Shown: positions 15,705 to 24,079 of the stretch, piece by piece | How the letters are laid out: each line of letters opens with the position of its first letter | Numbering within the stretch: position 1 is the stretch's first letter | From: JAAYZM01 sp964510785 | GTDB taxonomy: Bacteria; Actinomycetota; Actinomycetes; Actinomycetales; Cellulomonadaceae | Assembly (NCBI GenBank): GCA_964510785.1 | Contig: CAZECM010000028.1 | Coordinates: 1-35,498 of the forward strand | Length of the DNA: 35,498 bases | Direction: 5' to 3' | The notes under the pieces: generated by a model | What the model was told of the DNA's origin: nothing | The model's input: the letters and a program-made list of their open reading frames with translations, nothing else | Database searches by the model: none | Made by a program: the position numbers and the translations under genes

Positions 15705-16639
15705 CGCACTGCTCCTTCGGAAAGGTGACCCACCGGCGACTCGGAGTGGTACTCGACCTCGTCGGCGGTCAGCTGCATGTAGGCGTCCTCGAGGGAGCCG
15801 TTGGTGGGGGTGAGCTCGTGCAGCACGATCCCCGCGCCTGCCGCGATCTCACCGATCTGGGCGGACGGGGCACCGGTGACCTCGAGCAGGTCGTGGTCGG
15901 TCTGCGTCACGACGGCGGACTGGCGGCGCAGCAGGTCCTCGAGCGCCGTGGCCTGGGGGGTGCGGACGCGCACGGCCCCGCCCTTGGCGCGGCCGATGAT
16001 GTCCGCGACGGGAGCGTCCGCGATGACCTTGCCGCGGCCCACGACGATGATGTGGTCCGCCGTGAGCGCCATCTCGCTCATGAGGTGCGAGGACAGGAAG
16101 ATCGTGCGGTCCTGCGAGGCGAGGTAGCGCACGAGGTTGCGTACCCAGAGCACGCCCTCGGGGTCGAGGCCGTTGACGGGCTCGTCGAGGATGAGCGTCT
16201 GCGGGTCACCGAGCAGCGCCGCGGCGATGCCGAGCCGCTGCCCCATGCCGAGCGAGAAGCCGCCCACCCGCTTGCTCGCCACGGACTCGAGGCCGGTCAT
16301 CTCGATGACCTCGCGCACGCGCGCCTTGCCGATGCCGTGCGTCGCACCCATCGCGAGCAGGTGGTGGTACGCGGACCGCCCGGTGTGGACGGCCTTCGCG
16401 TCGAGCAGCGTGCCGACCTCTTGCAGCGGGGCGCGGTGCTCGGCGTAGCTGCGGCCGTTGACCCGCACGCGGCCCGACGTCGGGCGGTCGAGGCCGACCA
16501 CCATGCGCATCGTCGTGGACTTGCCCGCGCCGTTCGGCCCGAGGAAGCCGGTGACCTGGCCCGGCCGGACCGTGAACGAGACGTCGTCGACGGCCGTCTT
16601 CTTCCCGTACCTCTTGGTGAGGTGCGTCGCTTCGATCAT
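15701..16639 (-). CDS. ABC transporter ATP-binding protein
   Basis: A 312-residue nucleotide-binding subunit. Walker A is GPNGAGKST, the Q-loop region LQEVGTLLDA, signature FSLGMGQR, Walker B LILDEPVNGLDPEG, and the switch His in FLSSHLMSEM. The subfamily resembles CcmA/DrrA-type exporters. About 90 residues follow the core, as in many DrrA-like proteins. ATG 16639 has AAGGAG five bases upstream. It pairs with the overlapping permease gene. Confidence 0.93.
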   Translation of the reverse strand: MIEATHLTKRYGKKTAVDDVSFTVRPGQVTGFLGPNGAGKSTTMRMVVGLDRPTSGRVRVNGRSYAEHRAPLQEVGTLLDAKAVHTGRSAYHHLLAMGATHGIGKARVREVIEMTGLESVASKRVGGFSLGMGQRLGIAAALLGDPQTLILDEPVNGLDPEGVLWVRNLVRYLASQDRTIFLSSHLMSEMALTADHIIVVGRGKVIADAPVADIIGRAKGGAVRVRTPQATALEDLLRRQSAVVTQTDHDLLEVTGAPSAQIGEIAAGAGIVLHELTPTNGSLEDAYMQLTADEVEYHSESPVGHLSEGAVR

Positions 16640-16650
16640 CAGGACTCCTT

Positions 16651-16672
16651 GGTTGGCTGTGCCTCCAACCTA
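16651..16672 (-). promoter_or_regulatory. -10 and candidate operator of the ABC operon
   Basis: On the minus strand TAGGTT (16672-16667) fits a TANNNT -10, and GGTTGG-N8-CCAACC (16651-16670) is a perfect 6-bp inverted repeat overlapping it. This is a plausible binding site for a regulator such as the linked response regulator; no direct evidence. Confidence 0.35.
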
Positions 16673-16731
16673 GGAACCCGTGCGCCGCAGCGGGACCTCC
16701 GAGCGGCCCAATCTCGAGCCACCCGGCCCTA

Positions 16732-16764
16732 CGCCGCAGGGATGACTCGCTCATCCCTGCGGCG
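16732..16764 (-). terminator. Terminator hairpin after msrA
   Basis: Perfect 14-bp arms CGCCGCAGGGATGA (16732-16745) and TCATCCCTGCGGCG (16751-16764) with loop CTCGC, 28 bases downstream of the msrA stop on the minus strand and upstream of the ABC operon. Confidence 0.8.
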
Positions 16765-16791
16765 GGGGTAGCCCCTGAGCGGACCCCGAGA

Positions 16792-17463
16792 TCAGCCCGC
16801 GTCGGGCACCGGGCAGGCGACACCCGTGGAGTGCACGGGGCAGTAGCCGTTCGGCACCTTGTACAGGTACTGCTGGTGGTAGTCCTCGGCGTAGTAGAAC
16901 TCCCCGGCGTCCTCGGCCGGGCGGATCTCCGTCTTCACGGTGCCGAAGCCGGCCTCGTCGAGGGCGCTGGCATAGGCGTCGCGCGTGGTGAGCGCGGCGT
17001 CGTGCTGCTCCGCCGCCGTCCAGTAGATCGCCGAGCGGTACTGCGTCCCGACGTCGTTGCCCTGCCGGAAGCCCTGGGTCGGGTCGTGCAGCTCCCAGAA
17101 GGTGCGCAGCAGCTCGGTGGTGGGCAGGCGCTCGGGGTCGTAGGCGACGAGGACGACCTCGGTGTGTCCCGTGAGCGACGTGCAGACCTCTTCGTACGAG
17201 GGGTGCGGCGTGAACCCACCCTGGTAGCCGGCGGCCGTGGTGACGACGCCGTCGAGCTGCCACAGGGCCCGCTCGGCGCCCCAGAAGCAACCGAGCGCGA
17301 GGCCGATGACCTGGGTGCCCTCGGGCCACGGACCCTCGAGAGGTGTGCCGAGCACCGCGTGGGTCGTCGGGACGGGGTAGGTGCGCTCGGGGCGCCCGGG
17401 GAGCGCCTTGTCCGGCGTGACCATGACCTGCTTGTACGAGCTGGTGAGGAACCGGCTGACCAT
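16792..17463 (-). CDS. msrA: Peptide-methionine (S)-S-oxide reductase
   Basis: A 223-residue repair enzyme reducing methionine-S-sulfoxide. The catalytic motif is GCFWGAE with C59. VTTAAGYQGGFTPHPSYEEVCTSLTGHTEVV and the FWELHDPTQGFRQGNDVGTQYRSAIY block are canonical. Recycling cysteines lie in the C-terminal GYCPVHSTGVACPVP. The N-terminal extension of about 50 residues is common in the actinobacterial long form. ATG 17463 has AAGGAGG four bases upstream. It follows the alditol oxidase gene on the same strand after about 100 bases. Confidence 0.95.
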   Translation of the reverse strand: MVSRFLTSSYKQVMVTPDKALPGRPERTYPVPTTHAVLGTPLEGPWPEGTQVIGLALGCFWGAERALWQLDGVVTTAAGYQGGFTPHPSYEEVCTSLTGHTEVVLVAYDPERLPTTELLRTFWELHDPTQGFRQGNDVGTQYRSAIYWTAAEQHDAALTTRDAYASALDEAGFGTVKTEIRPAEDAGEFYYAEDYHQQYLYKVPNGYCPVHSTGVACPVPDAG

Positions 17464-17539
17464 GCGACCTCCTTGGGCCCCGGCCGCCCGGGCGGTGTGC
17501 CCGGAACCGGCGACGTGGGTCCGACATCCCCGACAACAA

Positions 17540-17551
17540 CCGGCGCCGGTG
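17540..17551. repeat. 12-bp palindrome after the alditol oxidase gene
   Basis: ACCGGCGCCGGT is a perfect palindrome 12 bases downstream of the oxidase stop. It might be part of a weak transcript end or a protein site; nothing else is seen. Confidence 0.25.
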
Positions 17552-17563
17552 GATAGTTCCCCG

Positions 17564-18817
17564 TCAGTGGATCAGGTGCCGGTACACGAACGTGTTGCGG
17601 AACTTGCCCGCCGGGTCCCACCGTTCCCGCAGCTCGCGGAAGTCCTCGATGCGGGGGTAGAGCCCCGCGACGCGCCGGCCCTGGTCGACGAACACCTTGC
17701 CCCAGTGCGGCCGGGCACCGACGGGCGCGAGCGCCTCCTCGATCCCGGCGGCGGCGCCGCGCACCTGGATCGAGCGCGGGAACCACGTGAAGTGCAGGCC
17801 CACCGTCTCCCGCCCGTAGGCGCCGGACAGCCAGTGCGTGTCCGCGGCGACCGTGCGGATCTCGCTTACCTGGACCAGCTCGGCGAACAGCGGGCTGAGC
17901 GAGCGCAGGATCTCGATCGCCTCGACGGCGCGCTCGCGGGGCACGAGGTACTCGGACTGCAGCTCCGCGCCCACGCTCGGCATGAAGTCGGCGCGGAAGT
18001 GGGGGAGGCGCTCGTGCCAGGGACCGGGCACGCCGAGCTGCTCCGTGCAGTTGACGGGGTCGACCTTCGCGATGGGGTGCAGCTTGATGTCCGACGACGG
18101 CGCCCCCAGCAGCTCGCCGCGCCTCCGGTACTCCTCGCCGGGCACGAGGCGGGTCTTGCGCCACACCTGGTCCACCGCGTCGGGACGCCACGTCGTGAAG
18201 AGGCTCACCGAGTCCGCGCTCGAGAACACCTCGTCGAAGTGCCCGGTCACTGCGTCCCACGGCAGGTCGGTGTGGACCTCCTGGGCCACGTCGTACGTGG
18301 GCTCGACGTCGAGCGTGATCCGGGTCGCCACCCCGAGCGCACCGAGCGAGACGACCACGCCCTCGAAACCGGCATCGCCGCGCCGCAGCACCCGGAGCCC
18401 GCCGTCGGCGGCCACGATCTCGATCGCGGCCACGGCGCTCGCGAGCGAACCGGACCGGTCGCCCGAGCCGTGGCTCGCTGTCGCGACGGCGCCGCCGATC
18501 GCGAGGTGGGGCAGGGAGGCGAGGTTGTGCAGGGCGAGACCCTGGGCCTGGAGCGCGTCGGCGAGCACGGCGTAGCGGGTGCCCGAGCCGACCTCGACCG
18601 TGGTGCGGTCCGCGCCGACCCGGACGTCGGGGTCGATCTGGTCGAGCACGACGAGGTCGCCGGAGGTGTCGGAGACGTCCGAGAAGGCGTGCCGGGTCCC
18701 GAGGGCCCGCACGTGCTCGCTCCCTGCGACGATCTCTTGCAGCTCGCCCACCGAGCCCGGGTGGTGGATGCGTGACGTGCGGTAGGCGACGTTGCCCGCC
18801 CAGTTGGTCATACTCAC
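17564..18817 (-). CDS. Alditol oxidase-like FAD oxidoreductase
   Basis: A 417-residue VAO-family flavoprotein oxidising sugar alcohols such as xylitol or sorbitol with O2. It resembles Streptomyces AldO: start TNWAGNV, flavin-attachment region LGTRHAFSD with H43 in the position of the covalent-FAD His, ASLPHLAIGGAVATASHGSG, VNCTEQLGVPGPWHERLPHF, and active-site EIRTVAADTHWLSGAYGR (Glu/Arg), HFTW, and HWGKVF (Lys). It has no signal peptide. A TAGAGT (-10) ends six bases before GTG 18817, suggesting a leaderless GTG start. ATG 18811, with GGAG five bases upstream, is the alternative. A gulono- or arabinono-lactone oxidase is less likely given these motifs. Confidence 0.85.
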   Translation of the reverse strand: MSMTNWAGNVAYRTSRIHHPGSVGELQEIVAGSEHVRALGTRHAFSDVSDTSGDLVVLDQIDPDVRVGADRTTVEVGSGTRYAVLADALQAQGLALHNLASLPHLAIGGAVATASHGSGDRSGSLASAVAAIEIVAADGGLRVLRRGDAGFEGVVVSLGALGVATRITLDVEPTYDVAQEVHTDLPWDAVTGHFDEVFSSADSVSLFTTWRPDAVDQVWRKTRLVPGEEYRRRGELLGAPSSDIKLHPIAKVDPVNCTEQLGVPGPWHERLPHFRADFMPSVGAELQSEYLVPRERAVEAIEILRSLSPLFAELVQVSEIRTVAADTHWLSGAYGRETVGLHFTWFPRSIQVRGAAAGIEEALAPVGARPHWGKVFVDQGRRVAGLYPRIEDFRELRERWDPAGKFRNTFVYRHLIH

Positions 18818-18907
18818 TCCGACACTCTAGGGCTGAGGTCCCGGGCCGTGGCCGACCGAGGTCCCTTGCCCTCACCACTAGGCTGCTCGCGGACAGGAGG
18901 TGGCGCC

Positions 18908-19165
18908 GTGATCGAGATCGTGCTGATCGCCGTGGTGGCCGGTGTGCTGCTCGGTGGGCTGGCGGGGGAGGCCCGGCGCCAGCAGAGCCTGCGCGCCTAC
19001 GCGATCGTCATCGTCGCCTACCTCGTCGCGGTGGGCGGGTTGTTCCTCTGGAGCGGGATGTCGCTCCAGCCCTGGGTCGTGCCCCTCGTCGTCGCGTTCC
19101 TCCTCGTCTACGTGCTGTGGGTCCCCCGGAAGAAGAAGTCGCCCCCGCCGCTCGCGGAAGACTGA
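18908..19165 (+). CDS. Small hypothetical membrane protein
   Basis: An 85-residue protein, unrecognised. Three hydrophobic segments (1-17, 31-48, 53-70) with a basic loop EARRQQ and a C-terminal RKKKSPPP tail indicate an integral membrane protein with the charged tail inside. GTG 18908 has AGGAGG seven bases upstream, and a TAGGCT -10 lies at 18879-18884. It is divergent from the alditol oxidase and upstream of a repeat element. Confidence 0.7.
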   Translation: MIEIVLIAVVAGVLLGGLAGEARRQQSLRAYAIVIVAYLVAVGGLFLWSGMSLQPWVVPLVVAFLLVYVLWVPRKKKSPPPLAED

Positions 19166-19207
19166 GCTCCCTGCCCACCCACCGCCCTCAGCGGGCGGCC
19201 GTTCCCA

Positions 19208-19255
19208 TGACACTGAACGATCACTGACGCCACACGCACGCAATCGTTCAGCGTC
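19208..19255. repeat. Inverted repeat, TGACRCTGAACGAT family, copy 2
   Basis: GACACTGAACGAT (19209-19221) pairs with ATCGTTCAGCGTC (19243-19255) at 12 of 13 positions, loop 21 nt. The left part matches the copy at 3435 at 19 of 22 positions. It lies between the small membrane gene and metB. Confidence 0.6.
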
Positions 19256-19303
19256 TCGATCGGGCCCGGGAGCGGCGGCTGAGTTCCGGGTTCCTCGCCC
19301 GAA

Positions 19304-19323
19304 GGCCTAGCCTGGGGAGCGTG
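19304..19323 (+). promoter_or_regulatory. metB promoter core, probable leaderless start
   Basis: GGCCTAGCCTGG (19304-19315) includes TAGCCT, a TANNNT -10, followed seven bases later by the GTG start. The same 12-mer precedes ilvA at 20567. No strong -35 is visible. Confidence 0.5.
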
Positions 19324-20529
19324 AATCCCGCAGACCTTCCCGACTGGACCAAGTCCGGCTTCGCCACGCGCGCCATCCACGCCGGCCAGGACCCGGACCC
19401 GCTCACGGGCGCCGTGGTCCCGCCGATCTACCAGGTCTCGACCTACAAGCAGGACGGCGTCGGCGGCCTGCGCGGCGGCTACGAGTACTCGCGATCGGCC
19501 AACCCCACCCGCACTGCGCTCGAGTCCGCCCTCGCGAGCGTCGAGGGGGGCGACGCCGGGTTCGCCTTCGCCTCGGGGCTCGCCGCCGAGGACACGCTGC
19601 TGCGGGCGATCCTGCGGCCCGGAGACCACGTCGTCCTCGGCAACGACGCCTACGGCGGCACCTACCGCCTCATCGCGCGCGTGTTCGGCCCGTGGGGCAT
19701 CGAGTACACCGCCGTCGACCTCACGGATGCCGACGCCGTCGCGAACGCCGTCGAACCCGGTCGCACCAAGGTGGTGTGGACGGAGACGCCCACCAACCCG
19801 CTGCTCGGCGTCGTCGACATCGCCGCGCTCGCGGCCGCGGCACGAAGCGCCGGAGCCGTCCTCGTGGTCGACAACACCTTCGCGACGCCGTACCTGCAGC
19901 AGCCGCTCGCACTCGGTGCCGACGTCGTCGTGCACTCGACCACTAAGTACATCGGCGGTCACTCGGACGTCGTCGGCGGGGCCCTCGTCGTCGCGGACGG
20001 CGCTCAGCTCCCCGTCGGGCTCGAGGGACCCACCGGCTCCACGAAGCTCACCGACGCGGTGGCCTTCCACCAGAACGCCTCGGGCGCCGTCGCCGGCCCC
20101 TTCGACGCGTGGCTCACGCTGCGCGGGCTCAAGACTCTCGCCGTGCGCATGGACCGCCACAGCGGCAACGCGCTCGAGATCGCCCGCTTCCTCGAGAGTC
20201 ACCCCAAGGTCACCGAGGTGCTCTACCCGGGCCTCGAGTCCCACCCGGGCCACGAGGTCGCGGCCCGCCAGATGAGCGGGTTCGGCGGCATGGTCTCGGT
20301 GCGCACCGGCTCTGTCGAGTCCGCCCTCGCGCTGTGCGACCGCACGCACGTCTTCACGCTCGCCGAGTCGCTCGGCGGCGTCGAGTCGCTCATCGAGCAC
20401 CCCGCGAAGATGACGCACGGCTCCGTCGCGGGAACGGCCCTCGAGGTCCCGGACGACCTCGTGCGGCTCTCGGTCGGCATCGAGGACGTCGCCGACCAGC
20501 TCGCGGACCTCGAGCAGGCGCTCCGCTGA
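19321..20529 (+). CDS. metB: Cystathionine gamma-synthase/lyase-type PLP enzyme
   Basis: A 402-residue Cys/Met-metabolism PLP enzyme (fold type I). Signs are GFATRAIHAGQDPDPLTGAV, PPIYQVSTY, YEYSRSANPTR, VDNTFATPYLQQPL and the PLP lysine K209 in HSTTKYIGGHSD. SLGGVESLIEHPAKMTH near the end favours cystathionine gamma-synthase or gamma-lyase over O-acetylhomoserine sulfhydrylase. Actinobacterial MetB often sits beside cbs; here they are 8 kb apart. The GTG start lies seven bases after a TAGCCT -10, with only GGGGAG overlapping, so leaderless translation is plausible. Direction (synthase versus lyase) cannot be fixed from sequence alone. Confidence 0.9.
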   Translation: MNPADLPDWTKSGFATRAIHAGQDPDPLTGAVVPPIYQVSTYKQDGVGGLRGGYEYSRSANPTRTALESALASVEGGDAGFAFASGLAAEDTLLRAILRPGDHVVLGNDAYGGTYRLIARVFGPWGIEYTAVDLTDADAVANAVEPGRTKVVWTETPTNPLLGVVDIAALAAAARSAGAVLVVDNTFATPYLQQPLALGADVVVHSTTKYIGGHSDVVGGALVVADGAQLPVGLEGPTGSTKLTDAVAFHQNASGAVAGPFDAWLTLRGLKTLAVRMDRHSGNALEIARFLESHPKVTEVLYPGLESHPGHEVAARQMSGFGGMVSVRTGSVESALALCDRTHVFTLAESLGGVESLIEHPAKMTHGSVAGTALEVPDDLVRLSVGIEDVADQLADLEQALR

Positions 20530-20566
20530 GCCTGAGCAGGAAACGCGGTCCGAGGACGACGACGCG

Positions 20567-20585
20567 GGCCTAGCCTGGTGCTGTG
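20567..20585 (+). promoter_or_regulatory. ilvA promoter core, probable leaderless start
   Basis: GGCCTAGCCTGG (20567-20578) contains TAGCCT, followed six bases later by GTG 20583. It is identical to the 12-mer before metB. No Shine-Dalgarno lies between. Confidence 0.5.
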
Positions 20586-21791
20586 AGCCCCGTCGACCTC
20601 GCCGCCGTCCAGACCGCCGCCATCGGTCTCGCCGCCATCGCCACGCGCACCCCGATCGAACGCTCGCGCGTGCTGTCCGAGCTGCTCGGCACCCAGGTGT
20701 GGCTCAAGTGCGAGAACCTGCAGCGGGCCGGCTCGTTCAAGATCCGCGGCGCCTACACGCGCCTGAGCCGGCTGAGCGCCGCGGAGCGTGAGCTGGGCGT
20801 GGTCGCGGCGAGCGCGGGCAACCACGCCCAGGGGGTGGCCCTCGCGGCCCGGGAGCTCGGCATCGCGGCGACGATCTTCATGCCCGCGGACGCCGCCCTG
20901 CCCAAGATCGCCGCGACACGTGACTACGGCGCCGAGATCGTGCTCGGGGGCCGCTCGCTCGACGAGGCGCTCGTCGAGGCCACCGCGTTCGCCGAGCGCA
21001 CGGGCGCCATCCTCATCCACCCCTTCGACCACGAGGACATCGTCGCGGGGCAGGGCTCCCTCGGGCTGGAGATCCTCGACCAGGTGCCGGACGTGCGGAC
21101 CATCCTCGTACCGATCGGCGGCGGCGGGCTCGCGGCGGGCATCGCGGCGGCGCTCGCGGAGGCGGCCCCTCACGTCGCGGTGATCGGCGTCCAGGCGGCC
21201 AACGTCGCCGCCTACCCGGAGTCGTTCGCGCAAGGGCACCCCGTCGCGGTCCCCGTGCGCGCCACGATGGCGGACGGCATCGCCGTCGGACGCCCCGGCG
21301 AGGTCCCGTTCGAGATCCTGCGCCGCACGCACGTCCCCGTGCGCACCGTGACCGAGGAGGACCTCTCGCGCGCGCTGCTCCTCGTGGTCGAGCGGGCCAA
21401 GCAGCTCGTCGAGCCGTCCGGGGCCGCGGGGGTCGCCGCGCTCATGGCGGACCCGAGCGGCATCGAGGGGCCCGTGGTCGTGATCCTGTCCGGCGGCAAC
21501 GTGGACCCGCTCGTGCTGATGCGCGTGCTGCGCCACGGCATGACGGCGGCCGGTCGCTACCTCGGCCTGCACGTCCGCGTCGCGGACCGGCCCGGCGGGC
21601 TCGCGGCGCTGCTCGCGGACGTCGCTGCGGCGGGCGGCAACGTCATGCACGTCTCGCACGTGCGCACCGGCCCGCGCCTCGCGATCGACGAGGTCGAGGT
21701 CGACATGCAGGTCGAGACGAAGGGGCCCGAGCACTGTGCGGCGGTCATCGACCACCTCCGCGCCGCGGGGTACACGGTCCGCGCGGACTGA
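20583..21791 (+). CDS. ilvA: Threonine ammonia-lyase (threonine dehydratase)
   Basis: A 402-residue fold-type II PLP enzyme converting threonine to 2-oxobutanoate, first step to isoleucine. The PLP lysine K53 is in GSFKIRGAY; SAGNHAQGVA and the phosphate loop GGGGLAAG follow, with a Ser-rich/Gly LSGGNVD near the C-terminal half. Residues about 325-402 form a single ACT-like regulatory domain (RYLGLHVRVADRPGGLAALLADVAAAGG). This is the single-ACT form common in Gram-positives, so it could be biosynthetic or degradative. It follows metB by 53 bases with its own promoter core. Confidence 0.93.
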   Translation: MSPVDLAAVQTAAIGLAAIATRTPIERSRVLSELLGTQVWLKCENLQRAGSFKIRGAYTRLSRLSAAERELGVVAASAGNHAQGVALAARELGIAATIFMPADAALPKIAATRDYGAEIVLGGRSLDEALVEATAFAERTGAILIHPFDHEDIVAGQGSLGLEILDQVPDVRTILVPIGGGGLAAGIAAALAEAAPHVAVIGVQAANVAAYPESFAQGHPVAVPVRATMADGIAVGRPGEVPFEILRRTHVPVRTVTEEDLSRALLLVVERAKQLVEPSGAAGVAALMADPSGIEGPVVVILSGGNVDPLVLMRVLRHGMTAAGRYLGLHVRVADRPGGLAALLADVAAAGGNVMHVSHVRTGPRLAIDEVEVDMQVETKGPEHCAAVIDHLRAAGYTVRAD

Positions 21792-21817
21792 CCGCCCCGG
21801 CGGGGACGCTCCCTGTA

Positions 21818-21837
21818 GCCCGATCGTGTGATTGGGC
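21818..21837 (+). terminator. Hairpin after ilvA
   Basis: GCCCGATC (21818-21825) pairs with GATTGGGC (21830-21837) with one G-U pair and loop GTGT, 26 bases after the ilvA stop. The 154-base gap to the next start holds little else that I recognise. Confidence 0.55.
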
Positions 21838-21945
21838 GGCCGCAGGGCCGTCGGCGACGCCCGCACCCTTCCCTACCGGTCGTGGCAGGGCCATCATCGC
21901 TTCTGTCGGACCATCGAGTCGCGACACCAGGGCGGGCAGCACGAC

Positions 21946-24069
21946 ATGGGTTCTGCGGCGACGACAGCACCGGGCGCGGCGAAGACCGCGGGTCCGACGG
22001 CGAAGCGCGGGCAGGACACGCCGCTCCGCCCGGAGATCCAGGCGCTGCGTGCGCTCGCCGTCGGCGCGGTGCTCGTCTACCACCTGGTGCCCTCGCGCCT
22101 TCCGGGCGGCTACGTCGGTGTGGACGTCTTCTTCGTCATCAGCGGGTTCCTCATCACGGGGCACCTGCTGCGTGAGCTCGAGCGACACGACCGGATCGCG
22201 GTGGCGACCTTCTGGGCGCGGCGGGCCAAGCGACTGCTCCCTGCGGCGTTGCTCGTGCTCGCGGTGGTCACGGCGGCCGTGATCGCGTTCGTCCCGCGCG
22301 TCCTGTGGAGTCAGTACCTGGGCGAGACCCTCGCGGCGACGTTCTACGTCGAGAACTGGCGGCTCGCGGCCGACGCCGTCGACTACCTCGCCGCCGGCAA
22401 CCATCCGTCGCCCGTGCAACACTTCTGGTCGCTCTCGGTCGAGGAGCAGTTCTACTTCGTGCTCCCGCTGCTCATCATGCTCGGGGCGCTCGTGGCACGA
22501 CGATCCGGCTTCTCGCGACGCAAGGTTCTCTTCGTGCTCCTCGCCGTGATCGCGGTGGTGAGTCTCGTGGTGTCCGTCCGTCTCACGGCGACCAACCCGG
22601 GCGTCGCCTACTTCAGCACGGCGACGCGAGGGTGGGAGTTCGCGGCGGGCGGGCTGCTCGCCTTCGCCCCCGCCCGGGGCCCGCTCGCGGTGCGCGCCGT
22701 GGCGGCGGGGCTCGGCACGGCGGCGATCGCTCTCACCCTGTTCCTGTTCTCCGGGCGCACGCCGTTCCCCGGCTCGGCGGCGCTGCTCCCCGTGCTCGGC
22801 ACCGTCGCGGTGATCTGGGCGGGCACCCTGCCGTGGCGTCTCACCCCGAGCGGTGCGGGGACGTGGGCTCCGGTGGCGACGCTCGGGCGCGTCTCGTACT
22901 CGGTGTACCTGTGGCACTGGCCGCTCATCGTCCTGCTGCCCATGGTCACCGGGGTGAAGCTGCGCCTCGTGGACATGGTGGCGGTGGTGATCGCTTCCCT
23001 GCTCCTCGCTCTCGCGACGACGACGTGGGTCGAGGACCCGGTGCGCTTCTCGCCCCGCCTCCTCGGTGCCGGGCGGCGGCCCCGCACGGTGGCGCTGTGG
23101 AGCCTCGCGGGGATGGCCGTGCTCGCTGCGGTCACGAGCGGCGCCCTGCTCGTCTCCCGGGCGGCGCTCTCCGAGGCTCGGCTCGAGCTGGCGCAGGCGC
23201 GGTCGGCATCCGCGGCGTGCCTCGGTGCGGCGGCGCTCGGTGCCGGGGCGTCAGACTGCGCGGACCACCCAGTGCCCGACCACCTCGTCCCGCATCCCGT
23301 CCTGGCCCCCGAGGACGGCGGCGGGCCGGGTGGCTGCTGGGCGGGGAACGGCGAGCACGAGCTGCAGATGTGCACCGTGGGACCCGCCGAGGGGTACGCG
23401 AAGCGTGTCCTGGCCCTCGGGGACTCGCACAGCAACATGCTCGTGCCCGCCTACGGGTACGTGGCGGAGGAGCTCGGCTGGCGGATCGACGTCGCCGGTC
23501 ATGCGAACTGCTACTGGACCCGGGCCACGACCCACAACGCGGTGCGGGCCTTCGAGCAGGCGTGTGCGGGCTGGCGGGCCGCCGTGGACGCGCACCTCGC
23601 CGCCACGGAGCCCTACGACGCGATCGTGGTGATCGCCACCCGCACCGCCGAGCTCGTCGACACGCCCGGCGATGCCGCCGCCGACGAGGCCGCCTCGGTG
23701 CAGGGCCTGCACGACGCCTGGGTGGACCAGCTGGCGCGTGGCAGCGCGGTGGTGGTCGTGTCGGACGTGCCCCAGCCGCGTCGCGACGTCGTGGAGTGCG
23801 TCGTGCGTTTCGAGACGGCGGCCACCGACCGCTGCACCACCCCGCGCGCCGCCGCTCTCGAGCTGCCCGACGTCCTGGTCAGGGCGGCGGTCGCTGACGG
23901 GCTGGACGTGGTCGACATGACGGACCTGTTCTGTGACGAGCAGCGCTGTCACGCCGTCGTCGGGCACGTCGTCGTCTGGCGCGACCGCGGGCACGTCACC
24001 GGGACGTTCGCACGCACCCTCGGACCGGCACTGGCGGAGCGCCTCGCGGCAGCGCTCGACCCCTCGTAG
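21946..24069 (+). CDS. OafA/YrhL-type acyltransferase with SGNH domain
   Basis: A 707-residue membrane acyltransferase that probably O-acetylates a surface glycan or lipid. Residues about 25-400 form the acyltransferase-3 domain with about ten membrane segments, including the R-x10-H motif (R35 in IQALRALAV to H46 in VYH) and SVEEQFYFVLPLL. A periplasmic or outside SGNH domain follows (about 485-707), with catalytic S494 in LALGDSHSN and the D680-x2-H683 pair in WRDRGHVTG. ATG 21946 is preferred; the frame is open to 21832 but lacks a good start signal. The gene ends ten bases from the converging secreted repeat protein. It may be laterally variable surface chemistry; the acceptor is unknown. 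Confidence 0.9.
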   Translation: MGSAATTAPGAAKTAGPTAKRGQDTPLRPEIQALRALAVGAVLVYHLVPSRLPGGYVGVDVFFVISGFLITGHLLRELERHDRIAVATFWARRAKRLLPAALLVLAVVTAAVIAFVPRVLWSQYLGETLAATFYVENWRLAADAVDYLAAGNHPSPVQHFWSLSVEEQFYFVLPLLIMLGALVARRSGFSRRKVLFVLLAVIAVVSLVVSVRLTATNPGVAYFSTATRGWEFAAGGLLAFAPARGPLAVRAVAAGLGTAAIALTLFLFSGRTPFPGSAALLPVLGTVAVIWAGTLPWRLTPSGAGTWAPVATLGRVSYSVYLWHWPLIVLLPMVTGVKLRLVDMVAVVIASLLLALATTTWVEDPVRFSPRLLGAGRRPRTVALWSLAGMAVLAAVTSGALLVSRAALSEARLELAQARSASAACLGAAALGAGASDCADHPVPDHLVPHPVLAPEDGGGPGGCWAGNGEHELQMCTVGPAEGYAKRVLALGDSHSNMLVPAYGYVAEELGWRIDVAGHANCYWTRATTHNAVRAFEQACAGWRAAVDAHLAATEPYDAIVVIATRTAELVDTPGDAAADEAASVQGLHDAWVDQLARGSAVVVVSDVPQPRRDVVECVVRFETAATDRCTTPRAAALELPDVLVRAAVADGLDVVDMTDLFCDEQRCHAVVGHVVVWRDRGHVTGTFARTLGPALAERLAAALDPS

Positions 24070-24079
24070 CCGCTGCCGC

